The notes beneath the pieces were generated by a model. The model worked only from the letters and a program-made list of their open reading frames with translations, searched no databases and had not been told where the DNA came from. The position numbers were made by a program, and so were the translations under genes. DNA of 14,323 bases from DATFLL01 sp035267785 (lineage in GTDB: Bacteria; Pseudomonadota; Gammaproteobacteria; DATFLL01): the NCBI GenBank assembly GCA_035267785.1, contig DATFLL010000096.1:1-14323 (forward strand). Direction: 5' to 3'. Of this stretch, positions 1 to 10,452 are shown in pieces (position 1 is the first letter of the stretch; every line of letters starts with the position of its first letter).

Positions 1-4
1 AAAA

Positions 5-1948
<1,944 letters not shown>

Positions 1949-1955
1949 GCGAGAG

Positions 1956-2086
1956 CTACAAGCTGCAAGTCACAGGCCGCAAGTGACGGCGTCCCGCGGA
2001 TCGGCTAGCATTCCGGTCCCATGCGGCGTCCTTGCGGCTTGTATTGTGTAACTTGAAACTTGTTGCTTGTAACCTGAAACGCGAAA
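1956..2086. repeat. Intergenic heptad element with opposed CAAG-N3 and CTTG-N3 arms
   Basis: This fills most of the dnaK-dnaJ gap. In the left arm, CAAG or a one-base variant starts at 1959, 1966, 1973 (CAGG) and 1980, an exact 7-nt period. In the right arm CTTG starts at 2031, 2038, 2052, 2059 and 2066, with degenerate units at 2045, 2073 (CCTG) and 2080, all on one register. The arms are complementary, so the transcript can fold into a long imperfect hairpin; the best inner pairing is CCGCAAG (1977-1983) with CTTGCGG (2031-2037), around a 47-nt loop. The right arm ends three bases before the dnaJ start. No ORF, promoter or U-tract is visible. Function unknown. Confidence 0.85.
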
Positions 2087-2089
2087 GTT

Positions 2090-3232
2090 ATGTCCAAACG
2101 CGATTACTACGAAGTCCTGGGGGTGGCGAAGAACGCCAGCGAGGCCGAGATCAAGAAGGCCTTCAAGCGCATGGCGATGAAGTATCACCCCGACCGCAAT
2201 CCCGGCGATGCCGACGCCGAGCTCAAGTTCAAGGAGGCCCGCGAGGCTTACGATGTGCTGTGCGACGCGCGCAAGCGCGCCGCCTACGATCAGTTCGGCC
2301 ATGCGGGGGTCGAGGGTGCGGCGGGCATGGGCGGCGGCCCCGGAGGGTTCGGTGCCGGTGCCAGCTTCAGCGACATCTTCGGCGACGTGTTCGGTGACAT
2401 CTTCGGGGGTGGCGGCGGGCGCGGCGGCTCGCGCGTTTTCCGCGGCGCGGACCTTCGCTACAACCTGGAGCTGTCGTTGGAAGAGGCTGTGCGCGGCACC
2501 ACCGTCAAGGTGCGCATCCCGACCATGGTCGTCTGCGATGTCTGCGACGGCTCGGGCGCCAAGCCGGGCACCTCGGCCACGACCTGTCCGACATGCGGCG
2601 GTCACGGTCAGGTACGCATGCAGCAGGGCTTTTTCTCGCTGCAGCAGACCTGCCCGAACTGCCGCGGCACCGGCAAGGTCATCAGCGAGCCCTGCACGAA
2701 CTGCCGCGGTCACGGCCGTGTTCAGGAGCACAAGACCCTGTCGGTGCGCGTGCCCGCCGGTGTGGACACCGGGGATCGCATTCGCCTGGCGGGCGAGGGC
2801 GAGGCGGGCGAGAACGGCGGCCCACCGGGCGACCTGTACGTGCAGATCGACGTGCGTACTCATCCCATCTTCACGCGCGACGGCAACGACCTGCACTGCG
2901 AGGTACCGATCAGCTTCGTCACGGCGGCTCTGGGCGGTGAGCTCGAGGTGCCGACCCTGGACGGGCGGGTCAAGCTCAAGGTCCCGGCCGAGACTCAAAG
3001 CGGCAAGCAGTTCCGCCTGCGCGGCAAAGGGGTGCGTTCGGTGCGCGGCAGCGCCGTGGGCGACCTGATGTGCCACGTGACGGTGGAGACGCCGGTCAAT
3101 CTCACGGCGCGCCAAAAGGAGCTGCTGGGCGAGTTCGAGCAGACCCTGCAGGACGCCGGCGACAAACACAGCCCCCGGGCCTCGAGTTGGTGGGACGGGG
3201 TCAAGAAATTCTTCGACGATATGGTGTCCTGA
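2090..3232 (+). CDS. dnaJ: Chaperone protein DnaJ (Hsp40, type I)
   Basis: Co-chaperone that delivers substrates to DnaK and stimulates its ATPase. The 380-residue product (E. coli 376) has the complete type I layout. The J domain lies at 1-70 with the HPD catalytic tripeptide at 33-35. A Gly/Phe-rich region spans about 74-119. Four CxxCxGxG zinc repeats supply Cys149/152, 166/169, 188/191 and 202/205. The C-terminal substrate-binding and dimerisation domains follow. The ATG gives the canonical MSKRDYYEVLG start. The 20 bases before it contain no convincing Shine-Dalgarno sequence and belong to the heptad repeat, so initiation may be weak, structured or coupled to dnaK translation. Downstream is a DsrE-like gene rather than the usual dapB. 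Confidence 0.98.
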   Translation: MSKRDYYEVLGVAKNASEAEIKKAFKRMAMKYHPDRNPGDADAELKFKEAREAYDVLCDARKRAAYDQFGHAGVEGAAGMGGGPGGFGAGASFSDIFGDVFGDIFGGGGGRGGSRVFRGADLRYNLELSLEEAVRGTTVKVRIPTMVVCDVCDGSGAKPGTSATTCPTCGGHGQVRMQQGFFSLQQTCPNCRGTGKVISEPCTNCRGHGRVQEHKTLSVRVPAGVDTGDRIRLAGEGEAGENGGPPGDLYVQIDVRTHPIFTRDGNDLHCEVPISFVTAALGGELEVPTLDGRVKLKVPAETQSGKQFRLRGKGVRSVRGSAVGDLMCHVTVETPVNLTARQKELLGEFEQTLQDAGDKHSPRASSWWDGVKKFFDDMVS

Positions 3233-3233
3233 A

Positions 3234-3302
3234 CCGGCCGGACCGTATCCCCGGCCGGCGACGGCGGGCGGTGCGTCGAGGGCTCGGGCCTGTGCGGCCC
3301 GA
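3234..3302 (+). other. Two GC-rich hairpins between dnaJ and the DsrE-like gene
   Basis: The first hairpin pairs CCGGCCGG (3234-3241) with the same self-complementary octamer at 3251-3258 around a 9-nt loop, starting just after the dnaJ stop. The second pairs TCGGGCC (3284-3290) with GGCCCGA (3296-3302) around a 5-nt loop. Neither is followed by a T-tract, so intrinsic termination is unlikely. They could instead protect or process the dnaJ transcript end. The pairing is seen; the role is inference. Confidence 0.4.
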
Positions 3303-3345
3303 CCGGGCACGACGCGCTTGTCGACGAGCCAACGAGGATGAACGT

Positions 3346-3870
3346 ATGAGTAAGTCAGACAGCGACCGGCTGTGGACGAGGACGGTGGATACGGTGCGCC
3401 GCCGTTTATTGGGGGGCTTGGTCGCCGGCGGCGGTCTGGCCGCGCTCGGCGGCACGCGCGAGGCCCGGGCGGACGACAACCCGACCCAACAGGCCTTTCC
3501 CGGTGTGTTCGCCCACCATCATGTGGTCTATCAATTCAACAAGGCCGATCCGGACTACCAGCAGGACGTGACGTTCTCGGTGGGCGCGATGCTGCGCCGC
3601 TATCAGGACGACATCAAGATCGTGGTCGTGTGCTTCGGACCCGGGATCCACGTCCTGGCCAAAAAGCCCCTGCGCCCGGTGGCCGAGGAGATCAAATCGC
3701 GGGTCTCCAGCCTGGCCCTGTACGGCGTGGAATTCCATGCCTGCCACAACACCATGAAGTCTCTGGATTGGACCAAGGACGACCTGGTCGATTTCGCCAA
3801 GGTCGTCCCGGTCGGTGCCGCTGACCTCATGGAGCTGCAGGAAAAGGGCTTCGCCTATCTCAGTTGGTAG
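3346..3870 (+). CDS. Exported DsrE/DsrF-superfamily protein, function unknown
   Basis: A 174-residue product that I place in the DsrE/DsrF (YchN-like) alpha/beta superfamily, whose members include sulfur-relay proteins. The N-terminus has RRR at 18-20 followed by a hydrophobic Gly/Ala/Leu stretch (21-37) and an AxA-type site (ARA, 40-42), so it looks like a signal peptide, possibly Tat-dependent. The mature domain begins near residue 50. It has a beta-strand KIVVVCFGPG with Cys96, and the segment GVEFHACHNTM with Cys133 in the usual place of the conserved cysteine. It ends in GFAYLSW. The ATG is chosen because GAGG lies at 3334-3337 with 8-nt spacing and the signal peptide starts there; the frame stays open upstream into dnaJ. 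It is not part of the usual dnaJ-dapB block, so it is likely a lineage-specific insertion. Periplasmic sulfur or redox chemistry is a guess from the family. Confidence 0.85.
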   Translation: MSKSDSDRLWTRTVDTVRRRLLGGLVAGGGLAALGGTREARADDNPTQQAFPGVFAHHHVVYQFNKADPDYQQDVTFSVGAMLRRYQDDIKIVVVCFGPGIHVLAKKPLRPVAEEIKSRVSSLALYGVEFHACHNTMKSLDWTKDDLVDFAKVVPVGAADLMELQEKGFAYLSW

Positions 3871-3923
3871 GGGCCTGAGCCGGTAACGCGGCCGGGCGCG
3901 ATAAGAACAACAGGAACGTACTC

Positions 3924-4733
3924 ATGATCAAAGTAGCGATTACCGGGGCCGCGGGGCGCATGGGCCGTACCCTCATCGAGGCGGTCCACGCGGCCGAGGG
4001 CCTGGCGGTGGCCGCGGCCATCGAGCGCCCCGGCAGCTCGGTGATCGGGGCCGATGCGGGCGAGCTCGCCGGCGTTGGAGCCCTCGGCGTGGCCGTCGGC
4101 GACGACCTGGCGGCCGCGGCCGATGCGTTCGATGTGCTTATCGACTTTACCCGCCCCGAGGTCTCGCTCGCCAATCTCGCCGTCTGCCGTCAGGCCGGTC
4201 GGCGCATGGTCATCGGCACCACCGGTTTCGACGACGGGCAGCGAGCGGCCATCGAGGCGGCGAGCGCCGATATCGGCATCGTGTTTGCGCCCAACATGAG
4301 CGTTGGGGTCAATCTGTGCCTCAAGCTCCTGGACATGGCGGCGCGGGCGCTGGGCGACGGCGTGGATATCGAGGTCATCGAGGCCCATCACCGGCACAAG
4401 GTCGATGCCCCGTCCGGGACGGCGCTGCGCATGGGCGAGGTGGTGGCCGCCGCGCTGGGCCGCGACCTCAAGGATTGCGCCGTCTACGGGCGCCAGGGCC
4501 ACACCGGAGAGCGCGATCCCAAGACCATCGGCTTCGAGACCATCCGCGCCGGCGATATCGTCGGTGAGCACACCGTCATGTTCGCCGACGTCGGCGAGCG
4601 CGTGGAGATTACCCACAAGGCCTCCAGCCGCATGACGTTCGCCAAGGGTGCGGCGCGCGCCGCGGCCTGGCTCATGCAGCGCGAGCGCGGTCTGTTCGAT
4701 ATGCAGGACGTGCTGGGCCTGAAAGACGCCTGA
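3924..4733 (+). CDS. dapB: 4-hydroxy-tetrahydrodipicolinate reductase
   Basis: Cytosolic NAD(P)H-dependent reductase of the diaminopimelate/lysine pathway, converting 4-hydroxy-tetrahydrodipicolinate to tetrahydrodipicolinate for peptidoglycan and lysine. The 269-residue product (E. coli 273) has the Rossmann glycine motif GAAGRMG at 8-14 and GTTGF at 98-102. The catalytic block EAHHRHKVDAPSGTA (153-167) includes the catalytic histidine (His155) and Lys159 of the family. AGGA at 3912-3915 precedes the ATG by eight nucleotides. The last seven codons and the stop form one arm of a perfect inverted repeat (4709-4755). carA follows after 364 nt with its own promoter, so dapB probably belongs to the upstream transcript. 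Confidence 0.97.
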   Translation: MIKVAITGAAGRMGRTLIEAVHAAEGLAVAAAIERPGSSVIGADAGELAGVGALGVAVGDDLAAAADAFDVLIDFTRPEVSLANLAVCRQAGRRMVIGTTGFDDGQRAAIEAASADIGIVFAPNMSVGVNLCLKLLDMAARALGDGVDIEVIEAHHRHKVDAPSGTALRMGEVVAAALGRDLKDCAVYGRQGHTGERDPKTIGFETIRAGDIVGEHTVMFADVGERVEITHKASSRMTFAKGAARAAAWLMQRERGLFDMQDVLGLKDA

Positions 4734-4755
4734 GGCGTCTTTCAGGCCCAGCACG
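4709..4755. repeat. 22-bp perfect inverted repeat straddling the dapB stop codon
   Basis: Bases 4709-4730 (end of dapB, encoding VLGLKDA) are exactly complementary in reverse to 4734-4755; the three-base loop is the TGA stop itself (4731-4733). No mismatch occurs over 22 pairs. The following bases are CCCGTTACAAG, with no T-run, so it is not a classical intrinsic terminator, although a hairpin this stable could block 3' exonucleases or support factor-dependent termination. Because one arm is conserved coding sequence, the downstream arm most likely arose by copying it, for example by template switching during replication. Confidence 0.9.
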
Positions 4756-4762
4756 CCCGTTA

Positions 4763-4850
4763 CAAGTTTCAAGTTGCAAGCTACAAGTAAAATGCCTGAG
4801 CTCCGCCTGCCTTTGCTTGGAACTTGGAACTTGGAACTTGTGGCTTGCGA
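4763..4850. repeat. Second intergenic heptad element (CAAG-N3 then CTTG-N3)
   Basis: CAAG starts at 4763, 4770, 4777 and 4784, and CTTG at 4816, 4823, 4830, 4837 and 4844, each set in an exact 7-nt period with no missing unit. Three adjacent right-arm units are identical (CTTGGAA). The arms oppose each other across about 28 nt and can pair in several registers. It has the same architecture and polarity as the element before dnaJ, so the two belong to one repeat class. It sits between the dapB inverted repeat and the carA promoter. No coding capacity or function is evident. Confidence 0.88.
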
Positions 4851-4854
4851 CGGG

Positions 4855-4903
4855 CGCCCTGTCACTGTCCTGCGGGCGCCAGCCCGTGGACAGTGACAGG
4901 GCG
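4855..4903. repeat. 16-bp perfect inverted repeat overlapping the carA promoter
   Basis: Bases 4855-4870 (CGCCCTGTCACTGTCC) are the exact reverse complement of 4888-4903. The 17-nt loop contains a smaller pairing of CGGGC (4873-4877) with GCCCG (4882-4886). The right arm contains five of the six -35 bases and the start of the promoter spacer. It could extrude as a cruciform, or form a two-fold operator for a dimeric regulator. Either use is inference. Confidence 0.85.
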
Positions 4904-4915
4904 TTGCAGTAAAAT
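4887..4915 (+). promoter_or_regulatory. Predicted sigma70 promoter for carAB
   Basis: TGGACA (4887-4892) and TAAAAT (4910-4915) each match five of six consensus bases and are separated by the optimal 17 nt. Transcription would start near 4922, giving a leader of roughly 175 nt before carA. This is the best promoter match I found in the window. The -35 element lies in the right arm of the 16-bp inverted repeat. Confidence 0.72.
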
Positions 4916-4921
4916 CGGCGC

Positions 4922-5087
4922 CACTCGAAACGTCGGCACCGTGCCTTAGAGCTATCTCGAGCGCGCTGCGGCGGAGGGTTCAAGTCCGGTAGACACCAAG
5001 CCGGTTGCCGGCGCCGGCCGGCATGCGCGAATTCCTGAGCGGGAGGTCCCTTCGAGGTTCCTCCCGCTTTGCACATCTGACGACTGC
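4922..5087 (+). promoter_or_regulatory. Structured carA leader with an attenuator-like hairpin
   Basis: The predicted 5' untranslated region contains the 12-bp palindrome GCCGGCGCCGGC (5007-5018). A hairpin follows, pairing AGCGGGAGG (5038-5046) with CCTCCCGCT (5060-5068) around 13 nt. Only TTGC comes after that stem, so as a terminator it would be weak; it ends 20 nt before the ribosome site. An in-frame ATG at 5023 and one at 5005 occur here but lack good ribosome sites. Control of carA through its leader is known in Pseudomonas aeruginosa; whether this leader works similarly is not shown. Confidence 0.4.
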
Positions 5088-5100
5088 GGAGGTTCTCTTG
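5088..5100 (+). promoter_or_regulatory. Ribosome binding site that fixes a TTG start for carA
   Basis: GGAGG at 5088-5092 is five nucleotides before TTG at 5098-5100. This start yields the CarA N-terminus TTPALLALEDGTLFRG. The earlier in-frame ATG codons (5005, 5023) would add 25-31 residues encoded by the leader hairpin and have no Shine-Dalgarno match. Confidence 0.85.
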
Positions 5101-6255
5101 ACGACGCCCGCCCTACTGGCATTGGAGGACGGCACGCTGTTTCGCGGCGAGGCCATCGGCGTTGAAGGGCAAACGGTCGGCGAGGTGGTGTTCAACACCG
5201 CGATGACCGGTTATCAGGAGATACTCACCGATCCATCGTATTTCCGGCAGTTCGTCACTCTGACGAATCCCCACATCGGCAACACCGGCTGCAACGACGA
5301 TGACGAGGAGTCGGGGCACGTCATGGCCGCGGGCCTGGTCATCCGCGACCTGCCGCGCCTGGCCAGCAGCTGGCGCTCGAGCGAGCCGCTCGGCGACTAT
5401 CTGCGGCGCAGCAAGGTCGTGGCCATCGCCGGCATCGACACCCGCAAGCTGACCCGCCTGCTGCGCGACAAGGGCGCCCAGAACGGCTGTCTCGTGGCGG
5501 GCAAGGACATCGACGAGGCGGCCGCCGTGGCCGCCGCCCGCGGGTTCCCGGGGCTCAAGGGCATGGATCTGGCCAAGGACGTCACCACTCACCGCCCCTA
5601 CGAATGGGCCCAGGGCACCTGGACGCTCGAGGGGGGGATTCCCGAGGCGCCGCACCCCATCGAGGAGAAGCTGCCCTATCACGTGGTCGCCTACGACTAC
5701 GGAGTCAAGCGCAATATCCTGCGCATGCTGGTCGACCGCGGCTGCCGCCTGACGGTCATCCCGGCGCGTGCGCCGGCGAGCGAGGCGCTGGCGCTCAAGC
5801 CCGACGGTATCTTCCTGTCCAACGGCCCGGGCGACCCCGAGCCCTGCGACTACGCCATCGAGGCCATCCGCGAGCTCGTCGACACGGGCCTGCCGGTGTT
5901 CGGCATCTGCCTGGGCCATCAGCTGCTGGGCCTGGCCAGCGGTGCGCGCACCGTGAAGATGAAGTTCGGCCACCACGGGGCGAACCATCCCGTGCAGGAC
6001 CTGGATACCGGCAGCGTGATCATCACCAGCCAGAATCACGGCTTCGCCGTCGACGAGGACAGCCTGCCCGACAACCTGCGCCCGACGCACCGCTCGCTGT
6101 TCGACGGCACGCTGCAGGGCGTGCACCGCACCGACCGGCCGGCCTTCAGCTTCCAGGGCCACCCCGAGGCCAGCCCCGGCCCGCATGACATGGCGCCTTT
6201 GTTCGATAAGTTCATAGAACTTATCGAACAGTACCGAGTTTCGAGCAGCGAGTAA
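5098..6255 (+). CDS. carA: Carbamoyl-phosphate synthase small (glutaminase) subunit
   Basis: Glutamine amidotransferase subunit that hydrolyses glutamine and channels ammonia to CarB for carbamoyl phosphate, the precursor of pyrimidines and arginine. From the TTG start the product is 385 residues (E. coli 382). The N-terminal CPSase_sm domain covers about 1-150. A class I amidotransferase domain from about 193 carries FGICLGHQ with nucleophile Cys271 and QGHPEASPGP with His355 and Glu357, one or two residues from the E. coli positions. The last codons are unusual: residues 368-377 use AT-rich codons including ATA and CTT that build a 14-bp inverted repeat, and VSSSE plus the stop are encoded by a CGAG heptad array. 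carB follows after 44 nt. Confidence 0.97.
   Translation: MTTPALLALEDGTLFRGEAIGVEGQTVGEVVFNTAMTGYQEILTDPSYFRQFVTLTNPHIGNTGCNDDDEESGHVMAAGLVIRDLPRLASSWRSSEPLGDYLRRSKVVAIAGIDTRKLTRLLRDKGAQNGCLVAGKDIDEAAAVAAARGFPGLKGMDLAKDVTTHRPYEWAQGTWTLEGGIPEAPHPIEEKLPYHVVAYDYGVKRNILRMLVDRGCRLTVIPARAPASEALALKPDGIFLSNGPGDPEPCDYAIEAIRELVDTGLPVFGICLGHQLLGLASGARTVKMKFGHHGANHPVQDLDTGSVIITSQNHGFAVDEDSLPDNLRPTHRSLFDGTLQGVHRTDRPAFSFQGHPEASPGPHDMAPLFDKFIELIEQYRVSSSE
6200..6230. repeat. 14-bp perfect inverted repeat inside the carA 3' end
   Basis: TGTTCGATAAGTTC (6200-6213) pairs exactly with 6217-6230 around the loop ATA. It lies wholly in coding sequence for LFDKFIELIEQ, a segment typical of CarA C-termini. The codons used (TTG, ATA, CTT, GAA) are atypical for this GC-rich genome and are what makes the pairing perfect. 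The stem is AT-rich, unlike the other hairpins here, and no T-run follows it. Confidence 0.88.
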
Positions 6256-6259
6256 CGAG
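6235..6259. repeat. CGAG-N3 heptad array containing the carA stop codon
   Basis: CGAG begins at 6235, 6242, 6249 and 6256, an exact 7-nt period, with linkers TTT, CAG and TAA. The third linker is the carA stop codon, so the array encodes the final residues of CarA and continues past it. The period matches the two intergenic heptad elements but the core tetrad is CGAG instead of CAAG. No clear complementary CTCG arm follows within the 44-nt carA-carB gap. Confidence 0.75.
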
Positions 6260-6299
6260 ATGAGACACCCCTGGGCCCGCGTAACTAGCCACTGCATTC

Positions 6300-9515
<3,216 letters not shown>

Positions 9516-9518
9516 CTG

Positions 9519-9995
9519 ATGAACAAAGTACCCCTGACCGCGCAGGGCGCAGAAAAGCTGCGCGAGGAGCTCAACGAGCTCAAGACCGTGGCCCGGCCCA
9601 GGGTGATCCAGGCCATTGCCGAGGCGCGCGAGCACGGCGATCTGAAAGAGAACGCCGAGTATCATGCCGCGCGCGAGCAGCAGAGCTTCATCGAAGGACG
9701 CATCCAGGAGATCGAGGCCAAGCTGTCCAATGCCTCGATCATCGACGTGACCAAGCTCAATGCCGACGGCAAGGTGGTGTTCGGCACCACCGTGGACCTC
9801 ATCGCCGAGGACAGCGGCGAGGAAGTCACCTATCAGATCGTCGGCGAGGACGAAGCCGACATCAAGGCGGGCAAGATTTCGATCAACTCGCCCATCGCGC
9901 GCGCCCTGATCGGCAAGCAGGAGGGCGATATCGCCCAGGTGCAGGCGCCGAGCGGGGTGAAGGAATACGAGATCGTCGAGGTGCGCTACGTCTGA
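9519..9995 (+). CDS. greA: Transcription elongation factor GreA
   Basis: Factor that inserts into the RNA polymerase secondary channel and stimulates cleavage of backtracked transcripts. Its 158 residues equal the E. coli length. The N-terminal antiparallel coiled coil carries the tip EHGDLKENAEY with the catalytic acidic residues Asp41 and Glu44 in their standard positions. A FKBP-like C-terminal domain follows (about 80-158). The ATG lies 3 nt after carB, and its ribosome site AGGAG (9504-9508) is inside the carB 3' end, which favours translational coupling. The gene is convergent with yhbY across 27 nt. Confidence 0.98.
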   Translation: MNKVPLTAQGAEKLREELNELKTVARPRVIQAIAEAREHGDLKENAEYHAAREQQSFIEGRIQEIEAKLSNASIIDVTKLNADGKVVFGTTVDLIAEDSGEEVTYQIVGEDEADIKAGKISINSPIARALIGKQEGDIAQVQAPSGVKEYEIVEVRYV

Positions 9996-10022
9996 GCGGC
10001 CGATCGGCGGTTGTCTGTTTGT

Positions 10023-10313
10023 CTAGGGCAGGGTGATGACCTGGCGCTCGCCCGGGCGGAACAGCGCGGCGATGTGGCCGATGGTCTGGACGACCTCGAC
10101 GCCGGTGCGCCCGGCCATCTCGGCTATTATGGCCTGGCGGGCCTCGCGGTCGGACGCATTGACGCGAACCTTGATGAGCTCATGATGGGCCAGGGCGGCG
10201 TCGATCTCCTCGACCACGGCGTCGGTCAGGCCGTTGGCGCCGACAATGACCACCGGCTTGCGGTGGTGCGCCAGACCGCGCAGATATCGCTTATGTGCCT
10301 CACTCAACGCCAT
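10023..10313 (-). CDS. yhbY: CRM-domain RNA-binding protein YhbY (ribosome-associated)
   Basis: A 96-residue single CRM domain protein (E. coli YhbY 97) that in E. coli associates with pre-50S ribosomal particles. The order MALSEAHKRYLRGLAHHRKP, then VVIVGANGLTD with the GxxG RNA-binding loop (Gly25-Gly28), then HELIKVRV and a VQTIGHIAALFR segment, is characteristic. The ATG on the minus strand is preceded by a GAGGGG ribosome site (about 10323-10328). It is the only reverse-strand gene in the window, placed between greA and rlmE as is usual in gammaproteobacteria, and divergent from rlmE, consistent with shared work on the large subunit. Confidence 0.95.
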   Translation of the reverse strand: MALSEAHKRYLRGLAHHRKPVVIVGANGLTDAVVEEIDAALAHHELIKVRVNASDREARQAIIAEMAGRTGVEVVQTIGHIAALFRPGERQVITLP

Positions 10314-10408
10314 GATTCGAACCCCTCTTCATGATTTGCCATACCCGCTGCGGGGGCCGCGTAGTCTAACCGGAATCGGACACGCGCGCATCGCACGCGT
10401 TGATTCGC

Positions 10409-10443
10409 CTCCCGCAACGGCCGGCCCCGCCTCGGTGCGGGAG
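10409..10443 (+). promoter_or_regulatory. Hairpin that pairs the rlmE ribosome binding site
   Basis: CTCCCGCA (10409-10416) pairs perfectly with TGCGGGAG (10436-10443) around 19 nt. The 3' arm contains GGGAG (10439-10443), the Shine-Dalgarno sequence nine nucleotides before the rlmE GTG, so folding would occlude it. The rest of the 139-nt yhbY-rlmE divergent gap shows no promoter that I can support on either strand. Confidence 0.45.
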
Positions 10444-10452
10444 CGCTGAGCC

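Noticed and set aside
2052..2058. CTTGAAA matches the sigma32 -35 consensus before dnaJ
   Set aside because: No CCCCAT-like -10 at suitable spacing, and the match is explained by the heptad repeat.
1956..2086. Heptad arrays as a CRISPR or minisatellite locus
   Set aside because: The unit is 7 nt with 3-nt linkers, far too short for repeats and spacers, and there are no cas genes.
4977..4998. tRNA-like T-arm GGTTCAAGTCC followed by ACACCA upstream of carA
   Set aside because: The flanking T-stem pairs only two or three bases and no acceptor, D or anticodon arm can be drawn.
5005..5097. Longer CarA starting at the ATG at 5005
   Set aside because: The extra 31 residues lie in the leader hairpin region, lack a ribosome site, and do not resemble CarA N-termini.
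9999..10008. Palindrome GCCGATCGGC between convergent greA and yhbY as a bidirectional terminator
   Set aside because: After allowing a loop only three or so pairs remain, and the T-rich stretch is interrupted.
10314..10325. GATTCGAACCCC upstream of yhbY resembles the complement of a tRNA T-arm
   Set aside because: No other tRNA structure is nearby; it serves as the yhbY ribosome-site region.
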